Source of the DNA: Hymenoscyphus infarciens
Lineage: Eukaryota > Ascomycota > Leotiomycetes > Helotiales > Helotiaceae
Reading direction: 5' to 3'
DNA length: 64,000 bases
NCBI GenBank assembly: GCA_001414345.1
Contig: LLCB01000120.1
Coordinates: 1-64,000, forward strand
Part shown: positions 35,855-47,457 of the stretch, piece by piece
How positions within the stretch are numbered: the first letter of the stretch is position 1
How the letters are laid out: the number at the start of each line of letters is the position of its first letter
The notes under the pieces: model-generated
Seen by the model: only the letters and a program-made list of their open reading frames with translations
Databases searched by the model: none
Told to the model about the DNA's origin: nothing
Position numbers and translations under genes: made by a program

Positions 35855-38120
35855 TTAATCCACATTTTCCCTTGTCAATTGGTGCCCGGAGTCCAAAGAC
35901 CTATCCATGGAACGCTTCTCGAGCAGCATTCCCGCTAAGCCCCCTAAAACACTAATTCCAGTGATAACCTCAAAGACTCCCCGGAAGGCTTTTGCGTATA
36001 CCGCCACAACTGCAATACGATGTTCAGAGTCTTTTGGCAATGCAAGCAACACTTGAGCATATCCCTCTGCGTTACTCGCAATATCAAGCGGTAGCCCTGC
36101 CTCAGCAAGGTATCTAGCCATAAAGTTTTGAATAGTTGTGCCTCCGATGGCCACTCCCAAGGACATTCCGAAGGTTCTGATGGATGTGCTTTGACTGGAG
36201 TCAGTGTTGCCACTTCTAGAGTGATGTCCGAGGAGGAAGGTGGAGGAAACAGGAATTTGGGTAAAGAAGAATTATCCCAGCCTTTCTAAAACAACCCAAC
36301 AGGGGGGGGGGGGAATTAGGAGAACACCTACTACATGGCAATTGCATACGGTCCGTCACTGTTACTCGTAATAACTTGAACTGCGTAAGTCATCGTTGAA
36401 AGTATCATCCCATGGCCCAAACCAAGCACCTGCCAAACAATTAGCACTCATTTTTTGGTTTATTCTCAGAAGTCAGCAACCGAAGGCAGTGAGTACGGAC
36501 ACAAATTGCCCCCAACCATTAATCTTAGTGTGCAAAAGGGTGGCGGGTAAAAAGGAAAAGTTGCTTACAAGAAGGCATAAAACCCATTGATATGTAGGTG
36601 TATCAACGTCCAGGACTATGAGAAGACCAGTCCCAAATATTGTTACGGCCCATCCACTCCATATTGCCCAGCGATATCGACCCATTCTCGACACCAATGC
36701 ACCGATCAAAATCGTGGTGGGGATAATTCCAGCTGTGACTGGAACCAAACCAACCCCTGTTAAAACAGGCGAGTAGCTCTTTACAACTTCAAGGTAGAAT
36801 GGCACATAGTAAATATCTCCGTAAAGCTAGGAATCTAAGCGTCAGGTGGTTTTCACGAAGTGTTTTGGGTTTGGAAAACGACTTACAATAAGACCTTGGA
36901 CGAGTGCACAAGTATAAATACCTGCAGCTGAACGACTTTTGAACACACTCAGCCGAATAAAAGGGTTCTTTGCACCCTTCCACTCCCATACCATTGTCAG
37001 CCCAACACCAAAAAGGCCTAAGATTAATGGCACAAGGGTATGGTAACTTCCCCATGGATACTCAACACCACCCCAAGTGATTCCTAGCAGTACACTTGTC
37101 GTGCTTCCAACGAACAAAGCGCCTCCAGTCCAGTCTACAGACATAAATTTCTGCCATAATGAAGACTTTGGCATCTTTAATCGTACAACCCAAGGTACTA
37201 AAACAAGACCTAGGACACAAAAGGGAAAGTTGATGTAGAAAATCCACCTCCATGTTGTATGTTGAACGATTGCTCCACCTAAGATAGGGCCGGTGATGGT
37301 CCCAAACGCCCAAGAAACCTGAACAAAACTGATATATATTGGACGCTGTCGAAGTGGAATAATATCCGAGAATATTATTAGGCAAAGTGCCATTATGCCT
37401 CCTCCACCAATTCCTTGAATACTTCTGCCAGCCAAAAGTAGAGGGAAATCTTGAGCTACCGCAGCCATAATACTACCAATCAGGAAGAGCATTATGGCTG
37501 CGAATAGGAGTTGTTGACGACCAAAGATATCCGATAGCGCAGCGATGAATGGTTGGAAAATGGAACTGGTGAGAAGATATGAGATTCCTGCCCAGAAAGC
37601 TTCATTCGCGGTCCCATTCAGCGCGCTTGCAATATACTAAACATGAGTTAGCCACCATTTTTTCCGGAGTAATGAAGGAGGTATCTTTGAATTGCAAGAG
37701 TGGAAGTATTTACTTACGGGAAGTGATGGTGTTAGGATAGAAGCCTCTAACGCCACCATCAAGCTGATCAACGATAGGGTTGTCATAATTAAATATTCTT
37801 GTCTTCGAGGCTTCCATTCCCCTTCCACTCGATCTTCAACTCGATCTTCAACTCGAATAGAAGAAGCTGTAGTATCAACTGGTGAAGGCTTTTTTTCTTC
37901 CATATTTCCACCAGCCTCTCTGGCAGGTTGCAAGAGAGACGGGCTTTCCTCTGGGCGCACCTACCAGTTGTAAGTAATGTGCGAAAATATTTAGGCCAAT
38001 AACCTCTACGTCCCAAGAAAGTTGCGAAGAAACGGAGAGTCGACTCCTTAATTCTCCCCAACATTCTGCAATAGATGGAAGGGGTGTACGCACCTTAGGA
38101 GTTTGTGACTCTTCTCCCAT
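35855..38120 (-). CDS. Major facilitator superfamily transporter, DHA2 (14-TM drug:H+ antiporter) type
   Basis: Six exons on the minus strand: 38094-38120, 37718-37960, 36887-37636, 36569-36826, 36335-36429 and 35855-36194; 570 residues. A hydrophilic N-terminus precedes about 14 membrane segments. Motif A-like ALSDIFGRQQLL lies after the second span. Motif C-like SWAFGTITGPILGGAI and the DHA2 mark TTWRWIFYINFPF follow. Exon 5 joins GPYAIA to IQSTSIRTFGMSLGVAIGG. Such pumps export toxins, drugs and secondary metabolites across the plasma membrane. It is the last gene before the transposon island and about 11 kb from the P450 gene, so a role in exporting the PKS product is possible but unproven. 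A G12 run lies in the last intron. Confidence 0.88.
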
Positions 38121-39102
38121 GATTCAAATTTTAGCAAAGAACTCCAAGCAACAATAGACCAAAATAATCGAAGAAGCTGGGGAAATCCAATAACCCTAAA
38201 CTCATACCAAATTTGCGGCGTTCCAACTGTGGGGGTGGTACTTGGGAAGTGATGAAGGGGGAGCCGGGGAGACATGAGTCCGACTCAAAATGGCCGACAT
38301 ACCGACAGTCGGGGTAACTATCACCCAATCAGTTTTATCCCAACATCTTCCTGCTGGGATTTCTTTTTTGAAAAGAGCCAGGAGTACTTTCTACGCGTGG
38401 TTCGCTGTGTGTTCTTTGATTCAACCCATGGATTCAACGCGGCTCGGCTGCCGCACATCCACGTGTCCCATGGTCTAAGGATTTCCATAGTGAGAGTTTA
38501 TCTCCAGTAACTTGGACTTGAAGAAAGATCTGCGGTCAGCAACTATATTTCGTGTACGTATACTCTAGAGAAGCAATGCAATAGATGGGTAATAGACTCA
38601 AAAAGCGCCACGGCACTGTCATTAACAGCTTCCTAAAAGGGATAAAATTAATAGATTCTGCGAGTCACTACGAAGTGCAGCCCTAAATCAGAAACGAGAT
38701 GCAGCTCACCAAAGTCTCTGATTGGTTGGAAGTCCGGCGCCTCAACACAGGTAACGCCAAGAACTTGTCTCGTTATTTCTTTTCAGCCATTGGCTGCGGC
38801 TTACCCCCTAACTTCACCCGTATCATCCTTTCATGGCTCCTTCGTGCAGCCCTGACTTCTGAGTACTTGGTACTTGGCGCCGATGTAACAGCACCCACCG
38901 CTTTATTGAGTTGTCAGAAGTCCTGAGAAACTCACATCGACCTAAAGAGAATATTGGCGCGAGATGAGCTTGTTTTCTGCAGCAGAATTATGCGGGATCA
39001 CGACTTAACCGTACCGCTTCCTTGGCATGGTGGGGGTTGTGCTCCTCTTATCTCCTCAATTTTTAAACTTAATCCTCTGGTCATTTTCCCCCTCTTCTGT
39101 CA
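38121..39102. other. Transition to the transposon island
   Basis: About 1 kb upstream of the transporter with normal base composition. No coding region is recognised. Base composition changes abruptly at 39111. Confidence 0.5.
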
Positions 39103-39110
39103 GGTCTAAT
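39103..39110 (+). repeat. Target-site duplication of the hAT-like element, left copy
   Basis: GGTCTAAT directly before the left inverted end. The partner at 45354-45361 is GGTCTGAT. The single A/G difference is consistent with a later transition. Confidence 0.6.
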
Positions 39111-39210
39111 CAGTGTTGCCAGTAGTGTCTAGAATACTATACTACTACGACATATCGTTGAAAATAGAGTTTAATACTTAGTATTTATACTATATATTTC
39201 TAATACTATT

Positions 39211-39227
39211 TAATTATATTACTATTA
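39211..39227 (+). repeat. LINE target-site duplication, left copy
   Basis: TAATTATATTACTATTA, repeated exactly at 44423-44439. It is followed by a run of ATT units, which on the minus strand is the AAT-type 3' tail of the LINE. Confidence 0.7.
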
Positions 39228-42200
39228 TTATTATTATTCTTACGCTACGTAGGCCGTAGGCCGAGCTCTAAGAGTAAGTAGTATATCTTCTATTCTAGTT
39301 TATATAGTCTTTTAGCTCGTTCTTCTTTACCTCTTAAGCTTCCTTATAAGTATAATTCTCCTTTTCTTTAGTTCCTACTACTATCTATTTAAAGCTTATC
39401 TCTCTAACTTAATAATATAGTAGAGGGGTATAATAGGTTAATATATTTAACCTACTAAGGTATATATTAGTAGTATAAAAGGTGTATTTATCTCTTAGAA
39501 TTATTAAAGCTAAGGTCTTACCTTCTAGCGTATCTTAGCTTTCTCCTTCTATTCCTCTCTTTCTTTTACTTCTTCCTTACTCTTCTCTCTCTTCTTAAGT
39601 AATTCTAATACTAGTCTATACTTCTAAAGTCTCTCTAGCCTAAGTAGCTAAGTAGTTACTCTTAATACTAGTTTCCTATCTACTAGTACCTCTCTTAACT
39701 CTTATAGATCTCTAATCCTCTTCTCTAGAGCTCTTATAAGTATATCTCTTTCTTATAAAATATCTTAGTAAAATAGAACTAAGTGTTCTACTATCTCTTT
39801 ACTACTTATATAAATATACTATAATATAACCTAGTTTAGTACTCTTCTTATAAAAAAGAAGGTGTTTAGTTTTATTACCTCTATTTATACCTAGATAAGT
39901 AGTAAGCTCTTTATCTTAGTAAGCCTTTTATAAACCTTTTATAGCTCTTACTTATCTAGGTCTACTTTATCTAACACTTTTATATATTATATTAGGTTCC
40001 TCTCTTAAGTTCTTCTTCTTTAAGTTTCTAAATAGTTCTTCTATTCTATAAGTATAGTATTATACTTAAATCCTACTCCTTTTACTCTCTACTCCTCTTC
40101 CTACTTCTACCTTACTATCTATAAGTATAGTATTACCTTCCTTACCTTCGTCGGTTTACCTCTTCTTCTCCTTTTTAACTATATTACTATATATCTATAA
40201 GTATTCTAGATTAGTTCCTCTAGCTTAGACTTTTAGAACTTCCTCTTAAAAGTAGCTACTTATAGGTTAAGGTATAGGTTAATTAGTATATAGTCTACTT
40301 TAACTTCTAAGCTCTAAACTAGAGTAGCTTTATATACCTCTATTATTACTTATAAGTATCTTAATTATTATATAGAGAAGCTTCTTAATATTCTCTTTAT
40401 ATTCCCTTCTTTTAGTATAGTATAATACTACGTTAATGCTTTATATACTATTATACTCCTTATTACTACTATATATATCTACTTTACTTAGTAGTAGTCT
40501 ACTCTCTATATCTTTCTAGTAAGCTTTATAAGTATAAAGGTCTATATTATAAGCTTCTTCTAGACTTTTTCTTAATATACCTTCTAGTTTAGTTTCTTAT
40601 TAAGCTCTACTTCTAAGAACCTTATATACTTAACTAGTATAAGTCTTATCTTCTTAAACTAGACTATCTCTTTCTATAATACTCTTATTCTTATAAAGTA
40701 TATAAGTACTATCTTTCTAAGCTAAAAGCTATCTCTTACTTATTTACCTACTTATTATATACTTTTTAAGCTATCTTAAGTATCTTATAGTTTACTATTA
40801 TACTTTTTAATATTATAAGTAGATTTATATTATTTATAAAGTCTATTATAATAAGCTTATTAATTCTTACTAGGTCTTTATATAGTATTAAGGTAAAGAG
40901 GATAAATAGTATTAGTAATAGCACCGATTCTTATAAGACACCTTATTTAAGGTCTCTTTTATCTACTAATTATCTATTAAAGAATAGTATAGTCTTTTAT
41001 CTAGAGAAGAAGCTCTCTATCTATATTACTACTTATTATAGAACCTCTTTCTCTCTTAATATATAAGGTAGCTATATATAGTCTACTTAGTTAAAAGCTC
41101 CTACTATATCTAGTTAGGCTAGAGATATATAGCTCTTATTTTCTTATACTATATATATACTCTCTATTACTATTCTAATTACTAGCTCTATATTTTAGTA
41201 CTTCTAGTTACTTATTTATAACTCTAGTAGTATTACTATTTCCTCTATAAGCTATATAAGCCTTTATACTATTACTTTTTTAAAGATCTTATCTATAGTT
41301 AAGAGTAGCACTATTAGCTAGTAAGCCTCTATCTTACTCTACTCCTTAGTTATTTTACCTAGTTTTCTTAATACTACTACCTTTATATAATAGAAGTAAG
41401 ATAAGAAGTATTATAAGTAGAAGCTTACTTCTACTATTATAGTAAGTACTTTATAAAGTAGTTTATTATAGGCTTTTAAAAAGCTATTTACTAGTATATT
41501 AAATCTTAGTACTTTCTATAATATTAATCTTATAACTATCTTAGTATACTTCTTAGTTATATATTAGCTTATTAAGTACTTTCTAGAGAAGCTCTTAGTA
41601 TTCTAGTCTCTATTAAGAACGCTTAAATAGTTAGCTATTAACTCTAAAAAGAACTTTTCTATAAAGATATAAGCCTTCTCTTAGTAGGTCTTACCTTTTA
41701 TTTTATTAAGTAATATAAGTATTAGTAGTACTAGTACTTCTAGTCTTATATATCTTTTAAGATATACTTACTTCTTAAGTATCTAAAGTTTCCTTTTATC
41801 TTTTATTACCTCTACTAGTACTTCTCTCTAGCTCTTTATCTTTATCTTTTTACTTACTATTTAGAGTTCTTAAAAAGTATTATTAAGCTACTACTTTAAG
41901 CTTCTTATTTAGTACTCCTTTTAAGTCTTTTTATATTTCCTTACCTTTTTTAATACTTCTTTAACCTTTATATTCTACTAAGGCTATACTCTCTCTCTAT
42001 CTAGCTTTTAAAGTAGTATTAAAGCCTTTATTATTCTTTAGAAGTCTTCTATAAGTCTTTATACTACCTTCTTAAGTTCTTATATAGTTTAGATTATAAG
42101 TATTTCTAAGTAAGAAGCTTCTACTTTAACTAGGATCTTATCTATTAGTCTTTAGCTAAATCTAGGCATCTATAGTACTTTTCTCTCTTCTTCTACTTTT

Positions 42201-44422
42201 ATTATAAGAAGTTAAGCTATATAGTTTAATCCTAATAAGTCTAAAGACTCTTACTAAGCTACTATGTTTCTAGTAGAGAAGATAAGATTAATTATAGAGT
42301 TATAAGAGCCCTCTCTTCTCTATATAGCTTTACTATAAAGTATATCTCTCTCTAGTACCTATAGTATAGTAAGTTTAAAGATAAGGTCTATATTCTTATT
42401 ATATCTCTTATATATATTTTATAAAAGATAGTAAGTATTTAGGTTATCTATTATAAGTACTCTTCTTAGTTTTACTTACTAAAGTATATCTTTAATTAAT
42501 ATCTACTCTATTTATAAGTTATAAACTAAGTAGACTATTATCTTATCTACTCTCTTTTCTATTATTATACTTACCTAGTTCTCCTCTATAATATATATCT
42601 AGCTTACTTTTAAGTATCTTTTATATATAAAGAGTACTACTACTTTATCTAACTAGATTATATTATATCTTAAACTTAAGAAGTAGCTAAGAGAGTCTCT
42701 TATACTATTCTATACTAGTTCTTAGATTACTAATATATTATATTCCTTCTTATAATTTAAAGCTATATTAAAGACTTCTAGTATCTTTCTTATATTCTAG
42801 TATAGTACTATTATACTTATAGTAGTCTTATAAGTAGGGTTTAAGTTACTTCTATTTCTTCTTTAGTTAAATCCCTTATTATACTAAGAAAGCTTCTTAG
42901 CCTTTCTAAGAACTAGGTTAGATTACTACTATTTATATATTCTATTTTATTTATATCTATTAGCCTCTTTAGTATAGATCTCTATCTCTACCTCTTCTTT
43001 AAGCTTTATAAGCCCTCTTTCTAGCTAAAGGTAAACAAGTAAGGTATCTCTATCTTACTCTTCTTTAAGAGTCTTTATAGGTTTATAAACATAGTTATCT
43101 TATTAAGATATCGTTCTTTTACTTATTTATAGTATTACTCTCTTATATAGTACTCTTTTATAAATACTAAGTATCCTCTTTTATAATTCCTATACTTTAC
43201 TAAGTATTCTTTTAAGTCCTTCTTACTAAAGTACTCTTCCTTACGCCTATTATACCTCTTACTTATATACTAGGCGTATCTCTTATCTTATTTATAAAAG
43301 TATATTATATACCTTTACTTTTAGTACTTATAATACTTTTATACTACTATCTTTAAAGTATATCTTTTATATAAGAAGTATTATACCTCTTATAGTATCT
43401 CTCTTATATATAGCTTTCTTACTTCCTCTATTATTACTACTTTAAGAATATAGTTCTTTTAGACTAGTCTCTCTTATCTTTAATATTCTTTATATTTATT
43501 TCCTTATTATATAATCTTTAGTATTCTTATATTAAAGGTTTAAGAGATACTCTATAATATACTCTCTTTTCTATTCTTAAGTATATTTATTAAAGCTCTT
43601 TTTATAAGTACTATAAACGTTCTTATTACTATTACTATTCCTTATCTAAATACCTTCTTTACTTAGCTATTATCTTATATATATTCTATCTACTTTTCTT
43701 TCTTAAACTATATAATAATATCCTTACTCTAGAGCTTTTAAGCTACTAATACTTCTATCTTATATCTACTTATATTTATAGCTCTAATTACTTCTTTTAG
43801 TAATAGCTTATTCTTCTCTTTATCTATTCTTATTACTTAGACTATAATCTCTTTAGTATATTTAGCTAATACTATATATTCCCTCTATAGTATAGTTACT
43901 ACCTCTCTCTATAGTCTTCTAGTTCTAACTCTCTCTACCTATATTAGACTACGCTTCTTTATTCCTTCTATTCTCTTAACTATAATAGTAAGCTCCTCTT
44001 ATAAGATTCTATATATAATTATATTATCCTCTCTCTTCCTAGTTCTCTTATACTTAAGCACTTTTTCTATTACTTTAATAATTACTTTAATATCTCTCTC
44101 TTCGATTACTAAGTTAAGTATTATTTAAATTAGGCTCTTCTTTATTAAATTTATATAGTCTAATACTCTTTTCTATCCTCTTATACTCTACTCTCCTTAG
44201 TTTATTATACTATCTTTATTAGTTACTAGTACTCTAGTAAGAGGAATAGAGGCTCTTTATAAGCCTCTCTTTTCTCTACTACTACTACTACTATAATTAT
44301 TTAGTATAATTATAAAGTACTTTAGTCTCTTTCTAGATTATCTAATAGTTATCTAAACGTATTTTAAGGCTTTTAGAGTTACTTTATTAATTCTGAAAAA
44401 GTTTTTAAGATTCAAAGACTAT
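39228..44422 (-). mobile_element. Tad1-like LINE retrotransposon, RIP-destroyed
   Basis: About 5.2 kb between exact 17-bp duplications, with a simple-repeat tail at its left (3') end. Minus-strand translation near 40830-40990 reads a reverse transcriptase block with stops. A segment resembling the GxxQGxxLSPxLF motif is followed by DFINNINLL where family members have F-x-D-D-x-N-L-L; the two Asp codons are now Asn (40829-40834). Around 43130-43260 is a Gag-like zinc-knuckle relic. CpA and TpG occur only a handful of times over the block, and stop codons fill every frame. The gene order (Gag right, RT left) agrees with a minus-strand element. It cannot encode protein now. Confidence 0.8.
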
Positions 44423-44439
44423 TAATTATATTACTATTA
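44423..44439 (+). repeat. LINE target-site duplication, right copy
   Basis: Exact 17-bp partner of 39211-39227. It marks the 5' end of the minus-strand LINE. Confidence 0.7.
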
Positions 44440-45353
44440 ATATTATTAGTATTTTAACTAATATTATAATAATACTATAGTATTACTAAGTCTATCAAAT
44501 TTAAGCTTTTTACTCTGGATTTTAGTCTTACTTATTTTCAACTTTATCTTTTAGAATAATATACTATAATATATATTATAAAAAATATAAATTTAATAGC
44601 TATTATAATATAAACTAGTTAATTAAATTTATAAAATTTTACTCTTTAATTAGATATAAAGATTAACTAAATTAATAGTAAAAAGTTCTAGTTTAATTAC
44701 TACGCTAGCTATTATTTAAATAAAATTCTATATACTTAATTTTCAACTAATTTATATATATATAGATTTAAAAGAAAGCTTTAAATTAGAGCTTTCTAAT
44801 AATATAATAAAACCTTAAATCTATTATATACTTTTTAATTATATTTTGAAGCTACTAGACTTTAGATAGTTAGTTTAGCTTTTAATAGTATCTAATATAT
44901 AGTACTAATATTATTAAAACAAAGATAAGATATATCAAAACCCGAGCCTTAGCGTAGTATATATATAATAGATATCTTAAATAGTTATTAATTTATATAC
45001 TAAAAGTTAACTTTTAGCTATATAGTTAAGTATACTACTACTTTATTATAAAATCGTCTATTATACTTAGTTTAGATTATTTAATATATAATAAATAATA
45101 CCTACTAATTAGTCTCTTAATTTCTAGTTTTATTTTGAAATAGTGATAAAGTAATAAGAGAGTATAGATAGAAAGTAAAAATAGCTTTATTTTTAGGTTT
45201 TAGTATATAATTAGTACTATTATAATATTGAATAAGTAGTATAGTATAGTAATAATATTAGCTTTAAAAATAGATACTCACTGTTATAATATTCTAATAA
45301 TATATCTATTCAAAAGACTGTATTTTACTATGATATTACTACTGGCAACACTA

Positions 45354-45361
45354 GGTCTGAT
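45354..45361 (+). repeat. Target-site duplication of the hAT-like element, right copy
   Basis: GGTCTGAT immediately after the right inverted end, against GGTCTAAT on the left. Confidence 0.6.
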
Positions 45362-47457
45362 AGACTGAGACATTGGGAGCAGTTTTGTAAACATACGGCT
45401 TGCTTGAGTACTGGTACGAAGAAAAGCTCAAATGAGCTGCTAGAAGACTATAGGCCAGTACCGAAAGCCACAATAGGCTAAGGGCCCTCGCAAGAACCGC
45501 AACATAATCGCCTTGGCTCGACGGGTAGAACGGGAAGCTATCTCGCATGTGCCGTTGAGCTACATATTCTAGGGACTGCCTGGGAGTTGGCAGCTTCAAT
45601 TTCCAGGTCTTGGAGAAAGAGGGAGAACTGGAGACGGATGTACCTTTGCGTCTGCAGCTGTTCCCGACGGCTAGCTCTGGATAGGGCAGACTAGGTTGCA
45701 ATGTGGGATAAACTCATTGGTATGTTAAGCGAGAATTTGAATTAACCTCACAGAGCACGGATATAGCGTTGTTAACAAGAAGCCGCGTGGCACCCTTGAA
45801 ATACTTCACCGGTTTCCCGTGTCTCCATTGCTTATCCTCCTACATCACCTTGACATGGTCGAGGGTTCGAGCTTCTCACTTGTGACACTTGGAGCGAATT
45901 AGGAAATTGATTACGGAGCTATTACCCCAAAAAAAACGGCCATTTGAATTCTTTATTCCCCACTCCTCGTGAGATTGAATTAGGAAAAGTCGCCCATGGA
46001 ATGTCAAGAGTACTTGTTGTTTGCGTAGGAGTTCTAGACTCTGTGCCTGCAGCATTGGCTGACCAAGACGGATAATTTTTTAAAGCCCCCTAAATATACG
46101 AATGAGTCACACAGGAGGTTGTATGTGTTTTGTAAAAGCGAGTTAATAAATTGGAGAGTCGGTGGAGTTAAGGTCGGAAAGTCGGAAATACCCGCGTGGG
46201 TGCCATGCTTCCACGCCGTTGTTTACTATCTAGTCTCCATTGTTCGCTACCCACAAGCGTGGCTGGGACTACGAGTCCTCCGGATCATAACTGCTGGTTT
46301 GATTTATGCATAGAAGTAGGTATGGAGCGGTGGGATCTGGAGTGCCACAATGGTGCATGGTTACCACATTAAATAAGTTTAATCTTTCTTCGGTGATAGA
46401 AGTATTCGAGAATGATCGACAGTCTTTTGTTTGACTAGATCCTTTTTGATTGTGTCCTGTTTTAAGCAAGGGACTAGAAAATGTGCTAGTAATTTGATTG
46501 CAGGTATTGGCGAACGCATGGAACAGTCAGAGCTAGCTGTAGCGTGAGGGGATAACAGGAGTCAGTAAACGCTCGAAGTACTTGGGTCATGACTCAAACC
46601 AAATGAAAATTTCAAAGCGCAGGCATTTGTAGGAAGATACAGGGCCACAAAAAACTCAAGCTGTTGACTTCAAATTGACTTGTTCATTGTCCACTTGCCA
46701 CTTTAAGCGAAACAGAGAGGGGCTCAAGAAGGGGACCAAGCGAGGAATAGACTGAGGGTTGTTCACTTCCTGCTTCTTGTCAGAATATGTCATACTAAGC
46801 CCGGTCGGAAGAGTAAACGAGTGCGAAAACTCAAGATCTTGCATCATCGTAACAATTGCAGAGCTCCTGGCACCTTTGTCACCTTGTACTTCCCGTGGGA
46901 ATCAAACCTAGAAATAACCGTGCCGGAATTGAGCATAGGGAAATCTACTTGATTCCATTGGTGCGTTTTGATCAGCGGTGAGGTTCGATATTCATGGTAG
47001 TATGATGGTACGTACATTTCTCGGACTTCCCGAAAGCCAGTTGAAGCCGCCATCAGCAATCGAACTTCTATTGGCAGGCAGTTACGAATTCATGTAATGG
47101 TAGGAGAAAGGGCACGATGAGTCGTTTGTAGATGATAAGCTACGAGAGCTTAAAATTTTCCCCACGTGCCCCCTTCCACGCCAAAAAAGCAGTGCAAAAG
47201 CGCTTACCATTGTTTTCTGGCTATACCTTGTTTCTTTTATAAAGCACCCCTCGTAGTGGGTCTCAAAAGACATGGTGAACAGCTCGTTGATCTAAATTTC
47301 CAGTACAATCACAACTTCATTGTTCTGGATTATCCCTGTAAATTGTTTTAAGTTTTTGGTATAATCACTTAAATTTTCTTAAAAAGTTGGAACTCGGAAT
47401 TGCGACCTGGAAATATTGAGGCGAATGTTGAATTCGATCTTCCCACCCATGCTGTGT
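45362..47457. other. 2.1-kb region between the transposon island and the P450
   Basis: Normal composition returns. No gene could be assigned. On the minus strand between about 47275 and 46655 several short open pieces with possible splice sites exist (for example one starting MSFETHYEGCFIKETR at 47273). They do not join into a recognisable protein. They could be remains of a third cluster gene. A copy of the local dispersed repeat lies at about 47335-47405. Confidence 0.4.
47335..47405 (+). repeat. Dispersed repeat family, partial copy 1
   Basis: The stretch AGTTTTTGGTATAATCACTT and the following AAGTTGGAAC match the copy in a PKS intron near 55117-55160 (AGTTTTTAGGATAATTACTT and AACTTGGAAC). 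It lies just 3' of the P450 gene. The copy is diverged and partial. Confidence 0.5.

Larger units (their letters stand above)
39111..45353. mobile_element. hAT-like DNA transposon remnant, interrupted by a LINE
   Basis: The ends are a 16-bp inverted repeat: left CAGTGTTGCCAGTAGT at 39111-39126, and right ACTACTGGCAACACTA at 45338-45353, whose complement reads TAGTGTTGCCAGTAGT. An end starting YAGTG plus an 8-bp target duplication is the hAT pattern. Without the LINE and one copy of its duplication the element is about 1 kb (121 bp left, about 0.9 kb right). It is extremely AT-rich with few CpA or TpG, so it is RIPed. No transposase could be read, so it may be a non-autonomous or eroded copy. 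Superfamily assignment rests only on ends and duplication length. Confidence 0.6.

Noticed and set aside
39228..44422. Possible coding genes or CRISPR-like arrays in the AT-rich block
   Set aside because: All frames are full of stops, repeats are not regularly spaced, and the composition is explained by RIP of a LINE.
45855..45895. Second tRNA-like B-box (GGTTCGAGCTTC)
   Set aside because: The T-arm can pair with wobbles, but no matching 5' acceptor or anticodon arm is present upstream.
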